DNA of 64,000 nucleotides from Bradyrhizobium sp. WBAH42. GTDB lineage: Bacteria; Pseudomonadota; Alphaproteobacteria; Rhizobiales; Xanthobacteraceae. The position numbers and the translations under genes are program-made. Under the pieces are notes generated by a model. It worked only from the letters and a program-made list of their open reading frames with translations. It was not told the origin of the DNA and did not search any database. The stretch covers positions 992,001-1,056,000 of the forward strand of contig NZ_CP036533.1 in the NCBI RefSeq assembly GCF_024585265.1, given 5' to 3'. This document shows, one piece after another, positions 10,179-19,819 of the stretch (within the stretch, counting starts at the first letter, position 1; every line of letters starts with the position of its first letter).

Positions 10179-11120
10179 ATGAAGCTGATCCGCCCCCTCG
10201 CCGCGCTCGCCCTCCTCGCCGCTTCCGCGCTTCCGGCCTGCGCCGCCGACGCCGTGTTTCCGCCCGGCTTGCGTCTCGGCATGGTGCCGCTGATCGGCCT
10301 CAGCACGGCCAAGACCTTTCCGGGCTTCGAGAGCGAGGACGGCAGCGTCAAGGTGCTGGTCACCGAGCTGCCGCCGGCGGCCTATGGCGAGGTCGTGAGC
10401 GCCTTCAATTCCAATCCCGGCGGGACGGGCGGCGTCAAGCAGGACAAGGTCGAGACCCCCGCGGGTCTTGCCTATTTCACCACCGAAAGCGGCAAGGCCG
10501 GCGATACGCCGGTGAAGCGCTATTCGATGATCGTGCCCGGCGCCGGCTTCTCCGGCTATGTCGCGGTGCAGATCCCGGAGAATGCGACCAAGATCTACAC
10601 GGACGAGGCGGTGCGACAGATGTTCGCGAGCGCCACCACGCGCAGGCAGGTGTCGGCCGAAGAGCAGCTCGCACTGCTGCCGTTCAAGATCACTGATCTC
10701 GCCGACTTCAAGGACGTCCGGACGCTGGCGCCGGGCTCCAGCATCATCCTGGCCGACGGTGACGAGAGCGCCGGCTACGAGTCAAAGCCGTTCATCATCC
10801 TCGGCCTGATCGGCGCCACCCCGCAAGCCGCAGACGACCGCGCCCGCTTCGCCCAGGAGGCAGCGCGCCAGATTCCCGGCGTGCGCGACTCGCGCATCAC
10901 CATGTCCGAGCCGATCCGCATCAACGGCCAGCAGGGTTTCGAGACCCGGATCGACGGCGTCAGCGGCAAGGACAAGACCCCGGTCACCGTGGTGCAGTGG
11001 ATCCGTTTCTCCACCGGCGGCACCTCGCTGCGCATCATCGCCAGCGCCCCGCGCGACCAGTGGCAAGCCGCTTTCACCCGCTTCCGCGCCGTGCGCGACG
11101 GGATTCAGCCGAAGGGGTGA
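10179..11120 (+). CDS. Secreted hypothetical protein
   Basis: 313 residues from the second ATG (MKLIRPLAALALLAASALP); a Met two codons earlier at 10173 is possible. An N-terminal Sec signal peptide with a cleavage site near ACA-AD predicts a periplasmic product. The mature part contains FPPGLRLGMVPLIGL, KTFPGFESEDGSVKV and a C-terminal RFSTGGTSLRIIASAPRDQW, features of a soluble, probably beta-rich domain seen in conserved Bradyrhizobium proteins. I do not recognise a functional family. It is monocistronic, flanked by the dnaK promoter region and a repeat. Confidence 0.8.
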   Translation: MKLIRPLAALALLAASALPACAADAVFPPGLRLGMVPLIGLSTAKTFPGFESEDGSVKVLVTELPPAAYGEVVSAFNSNPGGTGGVKQDKVETPAGLAYFTTESGKAGDTPVKRYSMIVPGAGFSGYVAVQIPENATKIYTDEAVRQMFASATTRRQVSAEEQLALLPFKITDLADFKDVRTLAPGSSIILADGDESAGYESKPFIILGLIGATPQAADDRARFAQEAARQIPGVRDSRITMSEPIRINGQQGFETRIDGVSGKDKTPVTVVQWIRFSTGGTSLRIIASAPRDQWQAAFTRFRAVRDGIQPKG

Positions 11121-11145
11121 GGCTCGGGGCTTCAGCACATTCAGT

Positions 11146-11304
11146 GCCATCCCCGCCTAGTGCGCAATTGCGCACGGGGGCGGGGATCCATACCGCGTGA
11201 CCTCACGGTTGCAGTCGGATACAGTACCAACGAAGAGTTTTCGCCACACGTCTCCCTGTGGTTATGGATCCCGGGCTCGCGCTTTGCGCGCCCCGGGATG
11301 ACGA
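11146..11304. repeat. REP-like element, family G copy 1
   Basis: Two nested palindromic parts: ATCCCCGCC...GGCGGGGAT around GTGCGCAATTGCGCAC (about 11149-11187), and ATCCCGGGCTCGCG...CGCGCCCCGGGAT (about 11268-11300). A related element with the same GTGCGCAATTGCGCAC core and GATTCCGGGCTCACGCTTCG arm is at 60141-60251. It fills most of the 301-bp gap 11121-11421; the rest holds only the ribosome-binding site GGAGGGAGG of the next gene. Confidence 0.8.
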
Positions 11305-11421
11305 TGATGTTGGGGCGATCAGCCCAACCGCTCATCAAAGCCGGCTGCATTTTCGGGCTTCTGTTCGTACACGAACGGAACTAGGCTTCCTCCCGTTGGA
11401 TCATCCTGGAGGGAGGCATAC

Positions 11422-12144
11422 ATGCTGGTTCGGCGACAAGTCTTGGCAATGCTTGGAACGACGGCGCTGGCGACGCTGGCGCCAACCGCGCTGCTCGCGG
11501 CCGCATCGATCAAGCCGGACGATGCATCCGCGCTGCTCGTGATCGACGTGCAGAACTGCTTCCTGCCCGGCGGTAGCCTCGCGGTGAAGGAAGGCGAGCA
11601 GGTGGTGCCGGTCATCAACAAGATCTCGAAGGCATTTGCGAACGTGGTGCTGACGCAGGACTGGCACACGCCGGGCCACGTTTCGTTTGCGTCGGTTCAT
11701 GCCGGCAAGAAGCCGTTCGAAACGGTCGATCTTCCCTACGGCAAGCAGGTGCTGTGGCCGGACCATTGCGTGCAGGGCACCGACGGCGCGGCGCTGTCGA
11801 AGGACCTCTCGATCCCACACGCCGAGCTCATCATCCGCAAGGGTTTTCACAAGGACGTCGACAGCTATTCGGCCTTCCTCGAAGCCGACGGCAAGACCTC
11901 GACGGGGCTCGCCGGCTACCTGAAGGGCCGCAAGATCAAGCGCGTCTTCGTCGCTGGCCTCGCGACAGACTTCTGCGTCGCCTGGACCGCGCTCGACGCA
12001 CGCAAGGCGGGCTTCGAGGTCTATGTGGTGGAAGACGCCTGCCGCGGCATCGACACGCAGGGCTCGCTGGCAAAGGCCTGGGCCGATATGGCCAAGGCCG
12101 GCGTGAAGCGGATTCAGTCTGCGGATATCGCGGTGAGCGCGTAA
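11422..12144 (+). CDS. pncA: Nicotinamidase/pyrazinamidase with export signal
   Basis: Hydrolyses nicotinamide to nicotinate for NAD salvage (isochorismatase-fold amidohydrolase). 240 residues. Catalytic triad: Asp42 (IDVQNCF), Lys140 (IIRKG) and Cys185 (ATDFCV). Metal ligands are Asp80, His82 and His86 (QDWHTPGH). Unusually, residues 1-28 look like a signal peptide: MLVRRQVLAMLG, a hydrophobic stretch, then a cleavage-like LLAAAS. The paired Arg suggests Tat export. A strong ribosome-binding site GGAGGGAGG lies 5-13 nt before the ATG, supporting this start and hence the leader. The export assignment is inference. Confidence 0.92.
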   Translation: MLVRRQVLAMLGTTALATLAPTALLAAASIKPDDASALLVIDVQNCFLPGGSLAVKEGEQVVPVINKISKAFANVVLTQDWHTPGHVSFASVHAGKKPFETVDLPYGKQVLWPDHCVQGTDGAALSKDLSIPHAELIIRKGFHKDVDSYSAFLEADGKTSTGLAGYLKGRKIKRVFVAGLATDFCVAWTALDARKAGFEVYVVEDACRGIDTQGSLAKAWADMAKAGVKRIQSADIAVSA

Positions 12145-12165
12145 GCAGCGCGCAACACTGGACGA

Positions 12166-12284
12166 CCCTCATCCTGAGGAGCGCGCTTCTTCGCGCGCGT
12201 CTCGAAGGAGGAAGGCCGAGCTGCCAGAGCCGGGCCTGCATGGTTCGAGACGCCGCGCAAGGGCGCGGCTCCTCACCATGAGGG
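12166..12284. repeat. Palindromic intergenic repeat, family H
   Basis: Outer arms CCCTCATCCTGAGGAGC and GCTCCTCACCATGAGGG, with inner GCGCGTCTCGAAGG / TGGTTCGAGACGCC. It lies between the convergent pncA and grpE genes, where it could serve as a shared terminator. It is the only copy seen in this window. Confidence 0.8.
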
Positions 12285-12292
12285 CCTGAGAC

Positions 12293-12913
12293 TCAGTTCG
12301 CCGCGCCGCTCTGCTCGTTGTTGTTGTTCGCCGCAGACGCAGCCTTTGCGCCGCCCTTGGCGACGCCTACCAGCGCCGGGCGCAGCACGCGATCGCCGAT
12401 GGTGTAGCCGGCCTGCATGATCTGCACCACGGTGCCCGACGGCACCGACGCATCGGGCACTTCGTACATCGCCTGGTGGAAGTTCGGGTCGAACTTCTGG
12501 CCCAAGGGATCGAGCTTCTTCACGCCGTGCTTTTCCAGCGCGTTGAGCAGCGAGCGTTCGGTGAGCTCGACGCCCTCGATCAGCGCGATCAGGCCGGGAT
12601 CGGCCGCGGCACGCGCTTCGGCCGGAACGGCATCGAGCGCACGCTGAAGATTGTCGGCGATATCGAGCACGTCGCGGGCGAAGCCGGTGATGCCGTAGAG
12701 GCGGGCGTCGGCGACCTCCTTGCTGGTGCGCTTGCGCAAGTTCTCCATCTCGGCCAGCGTCCGCAGCATGCGGTCGCGCGCCTCGGCGGCTTCCTTCTGC
12801 AACGTCTCGACCGCGCCGGGCTCGGGATCGTCGGGCATGATGTAGGGTTTCGACACCACGGGCTCGCCGGTCGCTGCAGTCGTGTCTTCGGGTTGCCGGT
12901 CTTGCTCGGTCAT
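12293..12913 (-). CDS. grpE: Nucleotide exchange factor GrpE
   Basis: Promotes ADP release from DnaK. 206 residues: an acidic N-terminus, a long coiled-coil helix (about 35-85, [23 protein letters not shown]), then the beta domain with the signature [20 protein letters not shown] and VVQIMQAGY. It lies 107 nt downstream of hrcA on the same strand, the usual hrcA-grpE arrangement, so both are probably heat-inducible. I see no convincing RpoH promoter in the 107-bp gap. Confidence 0.97.
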   Translation of the reverse strand: MTEQDRQPEDTTAATGEPVVSKPYIMPDDPEPGAVETLQKEAAEARDRMLRTLAEMENLRKRTSKEVADARLYGITGFARDVLDIADNLQRALDAVPAEARAAADPGLIALIEGVELTERSLLNALEKHGVKKLDPLGQKFDPNFHQAMYEVPDASVPSGTVVQIMQAGYTIGDRVLRPALVGVAKGGAKAASAANNNNEQSGAAN

Positions 12914-13020
12914 CGGCTCTGGTCTCGAACTCGTTTCAGGGATGCTGGCCCGGATATCGTGCTTAAGCCCACGAAAATCAAGCGCCCGTGATCGGCGGAA
13001 AGGCCGGTCAGCCCCCCAAA

Positions 13021-14109
13021 TCAGCCCCCTAAGAGGCGGCTGACGATGCGGGCGGCGTAGTCCACGGTCGGGATCACACGGGCATAATTCAGCCGCGTCG
13101 GGCCGATCACGCCGAGAACGCCGACGATGTGGCCGGCGGCATCCCGATAGGGCGAGATGATGGTGGACGACCCCGACAGCGAGAACAGCTTGTTCTCACT
13201 GCCGATGAAGATCCGCACGCCTTCGGCGGTCTCGGCCCGGCCGAGCAGGTCGATCACGCCGCGCTTGGTCTCGAGATCGTCGAACAACAGCCGCACCCGC
13301 TCCAGATCCTCCAGCGCATGCAGGTCTTCGAGCAGATTGGCATGGCCGCGGACGATGAGCTGGCGGTCCTCATTCTCGCCGCCGGACCAGCTGGCGATGC
13401 CGGCCGAGATCACTTTCTGTGTCAGCTGATCGAGCTCGGCACGGGCCTCGCCGAGTGCGGTCTCGAGCTCGAGCCGCGCCTCGGCCAGGGTGCGGCCGCG
13501 GATCCGCGCATTGAGGAAATTGCCGGCCTCGGTCAGCGCCGAGGAGGGAACTCCGGGCGGCAGCGTCAGCACGCGGTTTTCGACCTGGCCGTCCTCGCCG
13601 ACCAGGATGACAAGCGCTTTTTCCGGTTCCAGGCGGACGAATTCGATGTGCTTCAGCCGGGCATTGGATTTTGGCGTCAGCACGACGGCGGCGGCCCGGG
13701 TCAGGCCGGAGAGCCGCATCAAGGCCTGGTCCAGCGCCGCCTCGACCGATTGCGCCTCGCCGACGGAGGAGAGCTGGCTCTGGATCGACTGCCGCTCGGC
13801 CTCATTGAGGTCGCCGACCTGCATCAGGGCGTCGACGAAGAAGCGCAGGCCCAGTTCCGTCGGCAGCCGGCCGGCGGAGGTGTGCGGGGCATAGATCAGG
13901 CCGAGCTGTTCCAAATCGGCCATGACGTTGCGGACCGAGGCCGGCGACAGCGGCATGGCGATCAGGCGGGAAATGTTGCGCGAGCCGACCGGCTCACCGG
14001 TCGCGAGATAGCTTTCGACAATTTGACGAAAGATGTCGCGGGAACGCTCGTTGAGCTGGGCAAGGCCTGCGCGCGGCGCGATCAGATGGATCGGATCGTG
14101 ATGGGCCAC
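13021..14109 (-). CDS. hrcA: Heat-inducible transcription repressor HrcA
   Basis: 362 residues. N-terminal winged helix ([25 protein letters not shown], then [19 protein letters not shown]), followed by the GAF-like and dimerisation domains ([32 protein letters not shown]). HrcA represses genes carrying the CIRCE operator, in rhizobia chiefly groESL, and its folding depends on GroEL. I find no CIRCE sequence in front of hrcA, grpE, dnaK or dnaJ here, so its targets lie elsewhere. It is divergent from rph. Confidence 0.97.
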   Translation of the reverse strand: MAHHDPIHLIAPRAGLAQLNERSRDIFRQIVESYLATGEPVGSRNISRLIAMPLSPASVRNVMADLEQLGLIYAPHTSAGRLPTELGLRFFVDALMQVGDLNEAERQSIQSQLSSVGEAQSVEAALDQALMRLSGLTRAAAVVLTPKSNARLKHIEFVRLEPEKALVILVGEDGQVENRVLTLPPGVPSSALTEAGNFLNARIRGRTLAEARLELETALGEARAELDQLTQKVISAGIASWSGGENEDRQLIVRGHANLLEDLHALEDLERVRLLFDDLETKRGVIDLLGRAETAEGVRIFIGSENKLFSLSGSSTIISPYRDAAGHIVGVLGVIGPTRLNYARVIPTVDYAARIVSRLLGG

Positions 14110-14277
14110 AGACGGTAACTCCTCTCAGATACTTATAATTTGTCCATCCGGGCCGCTTCTGACAAGCGTGGCGTTTGCGGGCTCGACGTCAGGGGGTGAA
14201 TAAGCCCTTGCCGCCCACCCCCGCCCCACCTACAAGCACCGCGAACAGCCTTTTCCCGTGAGTTTTGGAGATTTCCC

Positions 14278-14991
14278 ATGCGGCCAAGCCGCCGTGCGCC
14301 CGACGAATTGCGCCCCGTGACGCTGGAGCGCGGCGTGGTCAAATATGCGGAAGGCTCGTGCCTGGTGAAATTCGGCGACACCCATGTGCTGGTCACTGCC
14401 ACGCTGGAGGAGCGCCTGCCGCCGTGGCTGAAGGGCCAGGGCCGCGGCTGGGTCACCGCCGAATACGGCATGCTGCCGCGCGCAACCTCCGAACGCACCC
14501 GCCGCGAGGCCTCTGCCGGCAAGCAGAGCGGCCGAACGGTCGAGATCCAGCGCCTGATCGGCCGCTCGCTTCGAACCATCGTCGATCTCGAAGCGCTCGG
14601 CGAGCGCCAGATCACGGTCGATTGCGACGTGCTCCAGGCCGACGGCGGCACCCGCACGGCCTCGATCACCGGCGCCTGGGTCGCGCTTGCCGATTGCCTC
14701 AACTGGATGAAGGCGCGCAACATGGTGAAGACCAACGTGCTGCGCGACAACGTCGCCGCGATCTCCTGCGGTATCTACAACGGCACGCCGGTGCTCGATC
14801 TCGACTATGCCGAGGATTCGGAAGCCGAGACCGACGCCAATTTCGTCATGACCGGCGACGGCCGCATCATCGAGGTGCAGGGCACCGCGGAACGCGAGCC
14901 GTTTACGCAGGACGAGTTCCTGAAGCTGATCGCCCTGGCGCAGAAGGGCATCGCGCGCCTGGTGGACTTGCAGAAACTGGCCGTGGCGTAG
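14278..14991 (+). CDS. rph: Ribonuclease PH
   Basis: Phosphorolytic 3'-5' exoribonuclease that trims tRNA precursors. 237 residues of usual length. N-terminal [19 protein letters not shown]; conserved [36 protein letters not shown] and the phosphate-binding Arg region [14 protein letters not shown]. First gene of a rightward rph-rdgB-hemW group, with 11 nt to rdgB. Confidence 0.98.
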   Translation: MRPSRRAPDELRPVTLERGVVKYAEGSCLVKFGDTHVLVTATLEERLPPWLKGQGRGWVTAEYGMLPRATSERTRREASAGKQSGRTVEIQRLIGRSLRTIVDLEALGERQITVDCDVLQADGGTRTASITGAWVALADCLNWMKARNMVKTNVLRDNVAAISCGIYNGTPVLDLDYAEDSEAETDANFVMTGDGRIIEVQGTAEREPFTQDEFLKLIALAQKGIARLVDLQKLAVA

Positions 14992-15002
14992 TCAATAGGC
15001 CC

Positions 15003-15638
15003 ATGCACCGCCGAATCACGGACAAGCTCGTCATCGCCACCCACAATCCCGGCAAGCTCGCCGAGATGAGGGAGCTGCTCGCGCCGTACGGGATCGAGGC
15101 GGTGTCGGCCGGCGAGCTCGGCCTGGACGAGCCCGAGGAGACCGGCAACGATTTCCGCAGCAACGCCGCGATCAAGGCGATCGCCGCAGCGCAGGCGACC
15201 AAGATTCCCTCCTTCGCCGACGATTCCGGCATCGTGGTCGACGCGCTCGACGGCGCACCCGGAATCTACAGCGCGCGCTGGGCCGGCCCGACCAAGGATT
15301 TCAACGCGGCGATGGCGCAGATCGAGCGCCTGCTGCAGGAGCGCGGCGCCACCACGCCGGACAAGCGCAAGGCACACTTCGTCTCCGCGCTATGCGTGGC
15401 CTGGCCCGACGATCATCGCGAGGAGGTCGAGGCGCGCGTCGACGGCACGCTGATCTGGCCACCGCGCGGCACGGCCGGCTTCGGCTACGACCCGATGTTC
15501 CTGCCGGACGGGCACACGCGAACCTTCGGCGAGATGGAAAGCATCGAAAAACACGGCCTGCCGCCGCTTGGCCTAGGCCTGTCGCATCGCGCCCGCGCCT
15601 TCGTGAAACTGGCGGAGATCTGCCTTGAGCCGCGCTAA
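15003..15638 (+). CDS. rdgB: XTP/dITP pyrophosphatase (Ham1 family)
   Basis: Removes non-canonical purine nucleoside triphosphates (XTP, dITP) from the pool. 211 residues from the ATG at 15003 ([18 protein letters not shown]). Family motifs are [33 protein letters not shown] and the C-terminal LSHRARAF. The frame is open far upstream through rph, but only this start gives the family N-terminus. Its 3' end overlaps hemW by 14 nt. Confidence 0.97.
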   Translation: MHRRITDKLVIATHNPGKLAEMRELLAPYGIEAVSAGELGLDEPEETGNDFRSNAAIKAIAAAQATKIPSFADDSGIVVDALDGAPGIYSARWAGPTKDFNAAMAQIERLLQERGATTPDKRKAHFVSALCVAWPDDHREEVEARVDGTLIWPPRGTAGFGYDPMFLPDGHTRTFGEMESIEKHGLPPLGLGLSHRARAFVKLAEICLEPR

Positions 15639-16779
15639 GGAAGCCTTCGGCGTCTACGTGCACTGGCCGTTCTGCCTGTCGAAGTGCCCCTATTGCGACT
15701 TCAACAGCCACGTCCGCCACGCCGCGATCGACGAGGCGAGGTTTGCGTCCGCCTTCGCGCGCGAGATCGCAACGACTGCCGAGCGCGCCCCCGGCCGCGA
15801 GGTCACCTCGATCTTCCTCGGCGGCGGCACGCCCTCGCTGATGCAGCCCGCCACGGTTGGCGCGGTGTTAGATGCGATCGGCAAGCACTGGACCGTCGCC
15901 GGCGACGTCGAGGTGACGCTGGAAGCGAACCCGACCAGCGTCGAAGCCACGCGCTTTGCCGGCTATCGCAGCGCCGGCGTCAACCGCGTCTCGCTCGGCG
16001 TGCAGGCGCTCGACGACGCCTCGCTGAAGGCGCTCGGCCGCATGCACAGCGCGCGCGAGGCGCTCGATGCCGTCGCCATCGCGCGCCGCGCGTTCGACCG
16101 CTATTCGTTCGACCTGATCTACGCCCGGCCCGACCAGACGCCGGCGATGTGGGCCGACGAGCTCAGGCACGCCATCGATGAAGCGGCCGAGCATCTGTCG
16201 CTCTATCAATTGACGATCGAGGAAGGCACGCCGTTCTTCGGCCTGCACCAGGCCGGCAAGCTAAAGACGCCGGACGAAGCGGTCGCACGCGCGCTCTACG
16301 ACGTCACGCAGGAGACCTGCGACAAGCTCGGCCTGCCCGCCTACGAGATCTCCAATCACGCCCGGCGCGGCGCCGAGTGCCGGCACAATCTGGTGTATTG
16401 GCGCGGCGAGGAATATGCCGGCATCGGCCCCGGCGCACATGGCCGCCTCGACATTGACGGGATCAGGCACGCCACCGCCACCGAGAAGCGTCCGGAGGCC
16501 TGGCTGATGCGGGTCGAGACCAACGGCGACGGCGTCGTCAGCGACGAGCTCCTCAACAGCGAGGAGCGCGCCGACGAATTCCTGCTGATGGGTTTGCGTC
16601 TCGCCGAAGGCATCGATCCCGAGCGCTACAGGGCCCTCGCCGGCCGCCCGCTCGACCCCCGCCGCATCGCGCTGCTGCGCGAGGAAGGCGCGATCACCGT
16701 GGATGGCACGGGACGCCTGCGCGTGACCAGCAGCGGATTTCCCGTGCTGGATGCGGTGGTCGCGGATCTGGCGGCGTAA
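15625..16779 (+). CDS. hemW: Radical SAM heme chaperone HemW
   Basis: 384 residues. The start is a TTG at 15625 inside the rdgB 3' end, preceded by GGCGGAG, which indicates translational coupling. The radical-SAM cluster motif C-X3-C-X2-C is Cys17, Cys21, Cys24 (CLSKCPYC), followed by GGGTPS and LEANPTS. It has the C-terminal HemN-like domain but is a HemW (heme-delivery) member rather than coproporphyrinogen dehydrogenase: the family has the CxxxCxxC of [12 protein letters not shown] and is encoded beside rdgB. Confidence 0.93.
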   Translation: MSRAKEAFGVYVHWPFCLSKCPYCDFNSHVRHAAIDEARFASAFAREIATTAERAPGREVTSIFLGGGTPSLMQPATVGAVLDAIGKHWTVAGDVEVTLEANPTSVEATRFAGYRSAGVNRVSLGVQALDDASLKALGRMHSAREALDAVAIARRAFDRYSFDLIYARPDQTPAMWADELRHAIDEAAEHLSLYQLTIEEGTPFFGLHQAGKLKTPDEAVARALYDVTQETCDKLGLPAYEISNHARRGAECRHNLVYWRGEEYAGIGPGAHGRLDIDGIRHATATEKRPEAWLMRVETNGDGVVSDELLNSEERADEFLLMGLRLAEGIDPERYRALAGRPLDPRRIALLREEGAITVDGTGRLRVTSSGFPVLDAVVADLAA

Positions 16780-16787
16780 GGAGATGC

Positions 16788-16881
16788 CGTAGGGTGGGCA
16801 AAGGCGCACTTGCGCCGTGCCCACCATCTCTCAACAAAACCGCGTGAATTGGTGGGCACGCTTCGCTTTGCCCACCCTACG
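16788..16881. repeat. Palindromic intergenic repeat, family A copy 2
   Basis: Same arms as copy 1 (CGTAGGGTGGGCAAAG / CTTTGCCCACCCTACG) around a variable centre. It lies between the convergent hemW and lipoprotein genes, the same context as copy 1. Confidence 0.9.
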
Positions 16882-16895
16882 ACACCGTCGTCGTA

Positions 16896-18128
16896 CTACG
16901 CCCCAAAGCTCTTCGGCGATCCCGCCACCGCAGCACCGCCGCCTTGCGTCACCTTCATCACGGCAAGGCCCCGTTCATTCGTGCCATCCGCGCGGAAGCG
17001 GAACAGGCCGTCGATGCCGGCAAAGCCGGAGGGGTTGGTGAGCACGTCGGAGGAGAAGCGCTGGCCGCCTTGCGTGCGCGCCAGCGCGGCGACGAGTGCG
17101 ACCGCATCATAGGCGAGCGTTGCGGTGCGGATCGGCTCCGCGCCGTATTTGGTGCGGTAGCGGCCGGAGAACGCGCGAAAACCGGCCGGGTCGGGCGCGG
17201 CGTAGAGGCCACTCTGCAGCGCGGCGCTGGCATAGACGCGCGGATTGTCCCACAGGCCGGTGCCGAGCAGCTGGATGTTGCGCAGGTTCGCGCCCGCGGC
17301 CGTCATCGCATCCGCCACTGACACGACCGCATCGCCGTCATCGGCAATGAACAGCGCGTCCGCGCTGCCGAGCTGCTGCGCCACGGTGCGCGCGGGGGTG
17401 GCACGATCGGCGCCATATTTCTCGAACGCGACGATGCGCCCGCCCCGCCGCGGCACCGCCGCCTTCACCGCGGCCTCGACGACATTGCCATAGGCGTTGT
17501 CGGGTACCAGCACGGCGAAGGAGCGCTTTCCGATGCCGGCGGAATATTCGACGATGCGGTTGACGTCGGACTCCGGCAGGAACGACAACAGATAGACGCC
17601 GCGGCCGGCGATGCTGGAATCCGTCGAGAACGCGATCACCGGGATGCCGCGCGTGCGCGCGACCTGCGCCACCGCCGGCACCGATTGCGCAAACAGCGGC
17701 CCGAGGATGATCTCGGCGCCCTCGTCGACCGCCTGCTGCGCGCCGGCTTGCGCGCCTTGCGGGCTGCCATTGTCGTCCTTGATCAGGAGCTGGATGTTCG
17801 GGTTCTGGAACTCGGCCAGCGCCATCTCGGAGGCATTGCGCATCGATTGCGCGGCGAGCCCGGCGTTACCGGCAGCGGAGAGCGGCAGGATCAGACCGAC
17901 CTTCACGCCGCCGGTGCCGGCGGTCGTCGCCTGCTGCTGCGGACCTGCCGGCTGGGCCGGCGGTGCGGAGCTCGAGAACGGGTTGGAGAACTGGCTGAGA
18001 CTTTGCTGCACGCCGGCGCAGGCCGACAGCACGGGCGCGCCGAGCAACAGGCCGAGCGCAGTCCGCCGGGTCGCCCCTGGCGATCGGGACCCCGGAACGG
18101 GAGACTTTGGATGACGCGGGCCCAGCAT
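16896..18128 (-). CDS. Penicillin-binding-protein activator-like lipoprotein (LpoA/LppC family)
   Basis: 410 residues. The N-terminus carries TRRTALGLLLGAPVLSAC with a lipobox Cys37; the twin Arg suggests Tat-dependent export before lipidation. A low-complexity Ser/Pro/Gln linker (about 40-72) leads into a type-1 periplasmic-binding fold (VKVGLILPLSAAGN, IILGPLFAQSV, GIPVIAFSTDSS). Relatives activate PBP1a from the outer membrane; in alphaproteobacteria the partner is not established. Its divergent position next to rsmI-yraN is a widely conserved pairing that supports the family call. Confidence 0.88.
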   Translation of the reverse strand: MLGPRHPKSPVPGSRSPGATRRTALGLLLGAPVLSACAGVQQSLSQFSNPFSSSAPPAQPAGPQQQATTAGTGGVKVGLILPLSAAGNAGLAAQSMRNASEMALAEFQNPNIQLLIKDDNGSPQGAQAGAQQAVDEGAEIILGPLFAQSVPAVAQVARTRGIPVIAFSTDSSIAGRGVYLLSFLPESDVNRIVEYSAGIGKRSFAVLVPDNAYGNVVEAAVKAAVPRRGGRIVAFEKYGADRATPARTVAQQLGSADALFIADDGDAVVSVADAMTAAGANLRNIQLLGTGLWDNPRVYASAALQSGLYAAPDPAGFRAFSGRYRTKYGAEPIRTATLAYDAVALVAALARTQGGQRFSSDVLTNPSGFAGIDGLFRFRADGTNERGLAVMKVTQGGGAAVAGSPKSFGA

Positions 18129-18470
18129 GGCAGCTTCTCTTCTGACCGGCCGTGCGCCAGCCGATCACGACATTGCTTTCCGCGACACAGGCCGCGGATT
18201 CAGACAGTGTGTCGGCAAATAGTTAACCAAAACAAAAGGATAACAACCGCTTAACGCGGCCGCCGTCCCGTCCCGGCAGCTCTTTACCGTCACTCATTCA
18301 CTCATCAAGGCGGCGTTTCCGTCGCGAATATGGCGCGAGGGCCCTAACTCCCTCCCGACGTGATCTTCGACCGATCACATTCCCGTCCGTTCCTCGCCCC
18401 TCACCTCGGCACGATCTTTTTCGGCGAGCCGGTTCCCAGCCCCACCGATCGTGCCTAAGTTGACTTCATT
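18129..18470. promoter_or_regulatory. 342-bp divergent promoter region (lipoprotein / rsmI)
   Basis: Between two divergent genes. An AT-rich segment around 18215-18255 contains two TTAAC words (AGTTAACCAAAAC and GCTTAACG) about 30 bp apart. That spacing does not fit the CtrA pattern TTAA-N7-TTAA. I see no ORF, repeat or hairpin of note. Confidence 0.45.
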
Positions 18471-19421
18471 ATGCGCGCAAAGCCGGCCCCGATAAATACG
18501 CCTGAAGCTCAAGACGCCGCCTCGCGCGGTTTCTCCATCGATGCCCATCGGCTCGCGGCGCCGAAGGCGGCGCCAGGCCTCCATCTGGTCGCGACCCCGA
18601 TCGGCAATCTCGGCGACATCACCGTGCGGGCGCTGCAGACGCTCGCCGGCGTCGACGTCATCGCCTGCGAGGACACCCGCATCACGCGCCGCCTGACCGA
18701 GCGCTATGCGATCACGGCACAGCTCAAGCCCTATCACGAGCACAATGCGGAGGCCGCGCGTCCAAAAATCCTCGAAGCCCTCGGACAGGGCGGCTCGGTC
18801 GCGCTGGTGTCGGACGCCGGCACGCCGCTGATCTCCGATCCCGGCTTCAAGCTGGTGCGCGAGGTCTGCGCCGCCGGCCATGCGGTGTATGCGCTGCCCG
18901 GCCCGTCCTCGGTACTAGCGGCGTTGTCGGTCGCAGCCCTGCCGACCGATCGGTTCTTCTTCGAAGGCTTTTTGCCGGCGAAATCCGCGGCGCGAAAGTC
19001 GCGCCTCGCCGAGCTCGCGCGGATCGACGCGACGCTGGTGATGTTCGAATCCGGCAACCGCGTGCAGGACACGCTCGCCGATCTCGCCGAGATCATGGGG
19101 ACGCGCGAGGCTGCGATCTGCCGCGAGCTGACCAAGCTGCACGAGGAGATTTCGCGCGCACCATTGAGCGAACTGGCGCGCGAGGCCGATACGCTGGAGA
19201 CGCGCGGCGAATTCGTGCTGGTGATCGCGCCGCCCGCGGCCGACGCCGAGGTTCTGACATTGGACGCACTCGACGGTCTGTTGCGCGAGCAGCTTGCCGC
19301 GCACAGCGTTAAAGATGCCGTGGCGCATGCGGTCGCGCTCTCGGGCCGGCCGCGCCGCGAGGTCTATGCCCGCGCGCTCGAGCTCGCAAAGGATTCGCGG
19401 GGCGGCGATGGCGAAGACTGA
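18471..19421 (+). CDS. rsmI: 16S rRNA (cytidine-1402-2'-O)-methyltransferase
   Basis: Methylates the ribose of C1402 in the decoding centre. 316 residues with a non-conserved leader of about 35 residues before [20 protein letters not shown]/tetrapyrrole-methylase motifs are [26 protein letters not shown] and [13 protein letters not shown], and FFEGFLP marks RsmI. The 3' end overlaps yraN by 14 nt. The ATG at 18471 is the only clear start, though a shorter in-frame start is possible given the weak N-terminus. Confidence 0.97.
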   Translation: MRAKPAPINTPEAQDAASRGFSIDAHRLAAPKAAPGLHLVATPIGNLGDITVRALQTLAGVDVIACEDTRITRRLTERYAITAQLKPYHEHNAEAARPKILEALGQGGSVALVSDAGTPLISDPGFKLVREVCAAGHAVYALPGPSSVLAALSVAALPTDRFFFEGFLPAKSAARKSRLAELARIDATLVMFESGNRVQDTLADLAEIMGTREAAICRELTKLHEEISRAPLSELAREADTLETRGEFVLVIAPPAADAEVLTLDALDGLLREQLAAHSVKDAVAHAVALSGRPRREVYARALELAKDSRGGDGED

Positions 19422-19809
19422 GACTCCTGCGGAGCCAAAGGTCGCCTCGCCGGAGCGCGTCGCGGCGTTCCAGACGGGGATTTCCGCGGAGAGCCGCGCC
19501 GCCGCCTATCTGATGGCCAAGGGCTACCGCATTCTCGCCAAACGTTACCGCACGCCGCATGGCGAGATCGACATCGTGGCGCGGCGCCGCAACCTGATCG
19601 CCTTCGTCGAGGTCAAGGCACGCGCCACGCTGGACGATGCCGCCTTTGCCGTGACGCCGCGCCAGCAGCAGCGCATCATCGACGCCGCCCAAGGCTGGCT
19701 CGCAGCGCATCCCGAGCATGCCGAATTTGAATTGCGATTCGACGCCATGCTGATTGCGCCGCGCTCGCTTCCGCGCCATGTGTTGGCGGCATTCGACGCC
19801 TCGACCTGA
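19408..19809 (+). CDS. yraN: UPF0102 family protein YraN (nuclease-fold)
   Basis: 133 residues from an ATG at 19408 overlapping the rsmI stop. Conserved motifs are [36 protein letters not shown] (the E-I-D of the restriction-endonuclease-like core) and FVEVKAR (the E-x-K). The family is related to Holliday-junction resolvases and endonucleases, but its physiological role is unsettled. It sits in the usual rsmI-yraN-gshB order, 10 nt before gshB. Confidence 0.95.
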   Translation: MAKTETPAEPKVASPERVAAFQTGISAESRAAAYLMAKGYRILAKRYRTPHGEIDIVARRRNLIAFVEVKARATLDDAAFAVTPRQQQRIIDAAQGWLAAHPEHAEFELRFDAMLIAPRSLPRHVLAAFDAST

Positions 19810-19819
19810 AAGGCAGCCC

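Noticed and set aside
12914..13020. Possible RpoH promoter for grpE (CTTG...GATATC)
   Set aside because: The spacing is about 19 nt and the -10 does not fit CYTATNT.
14110..14277. CIRCE operator for HrcA autoregulation
   Set aside because: No TTAGCACTC-N9-GAGTGCTAA-like inverted repeat is present. A lone TATAAT at 14134 has no matching -35.
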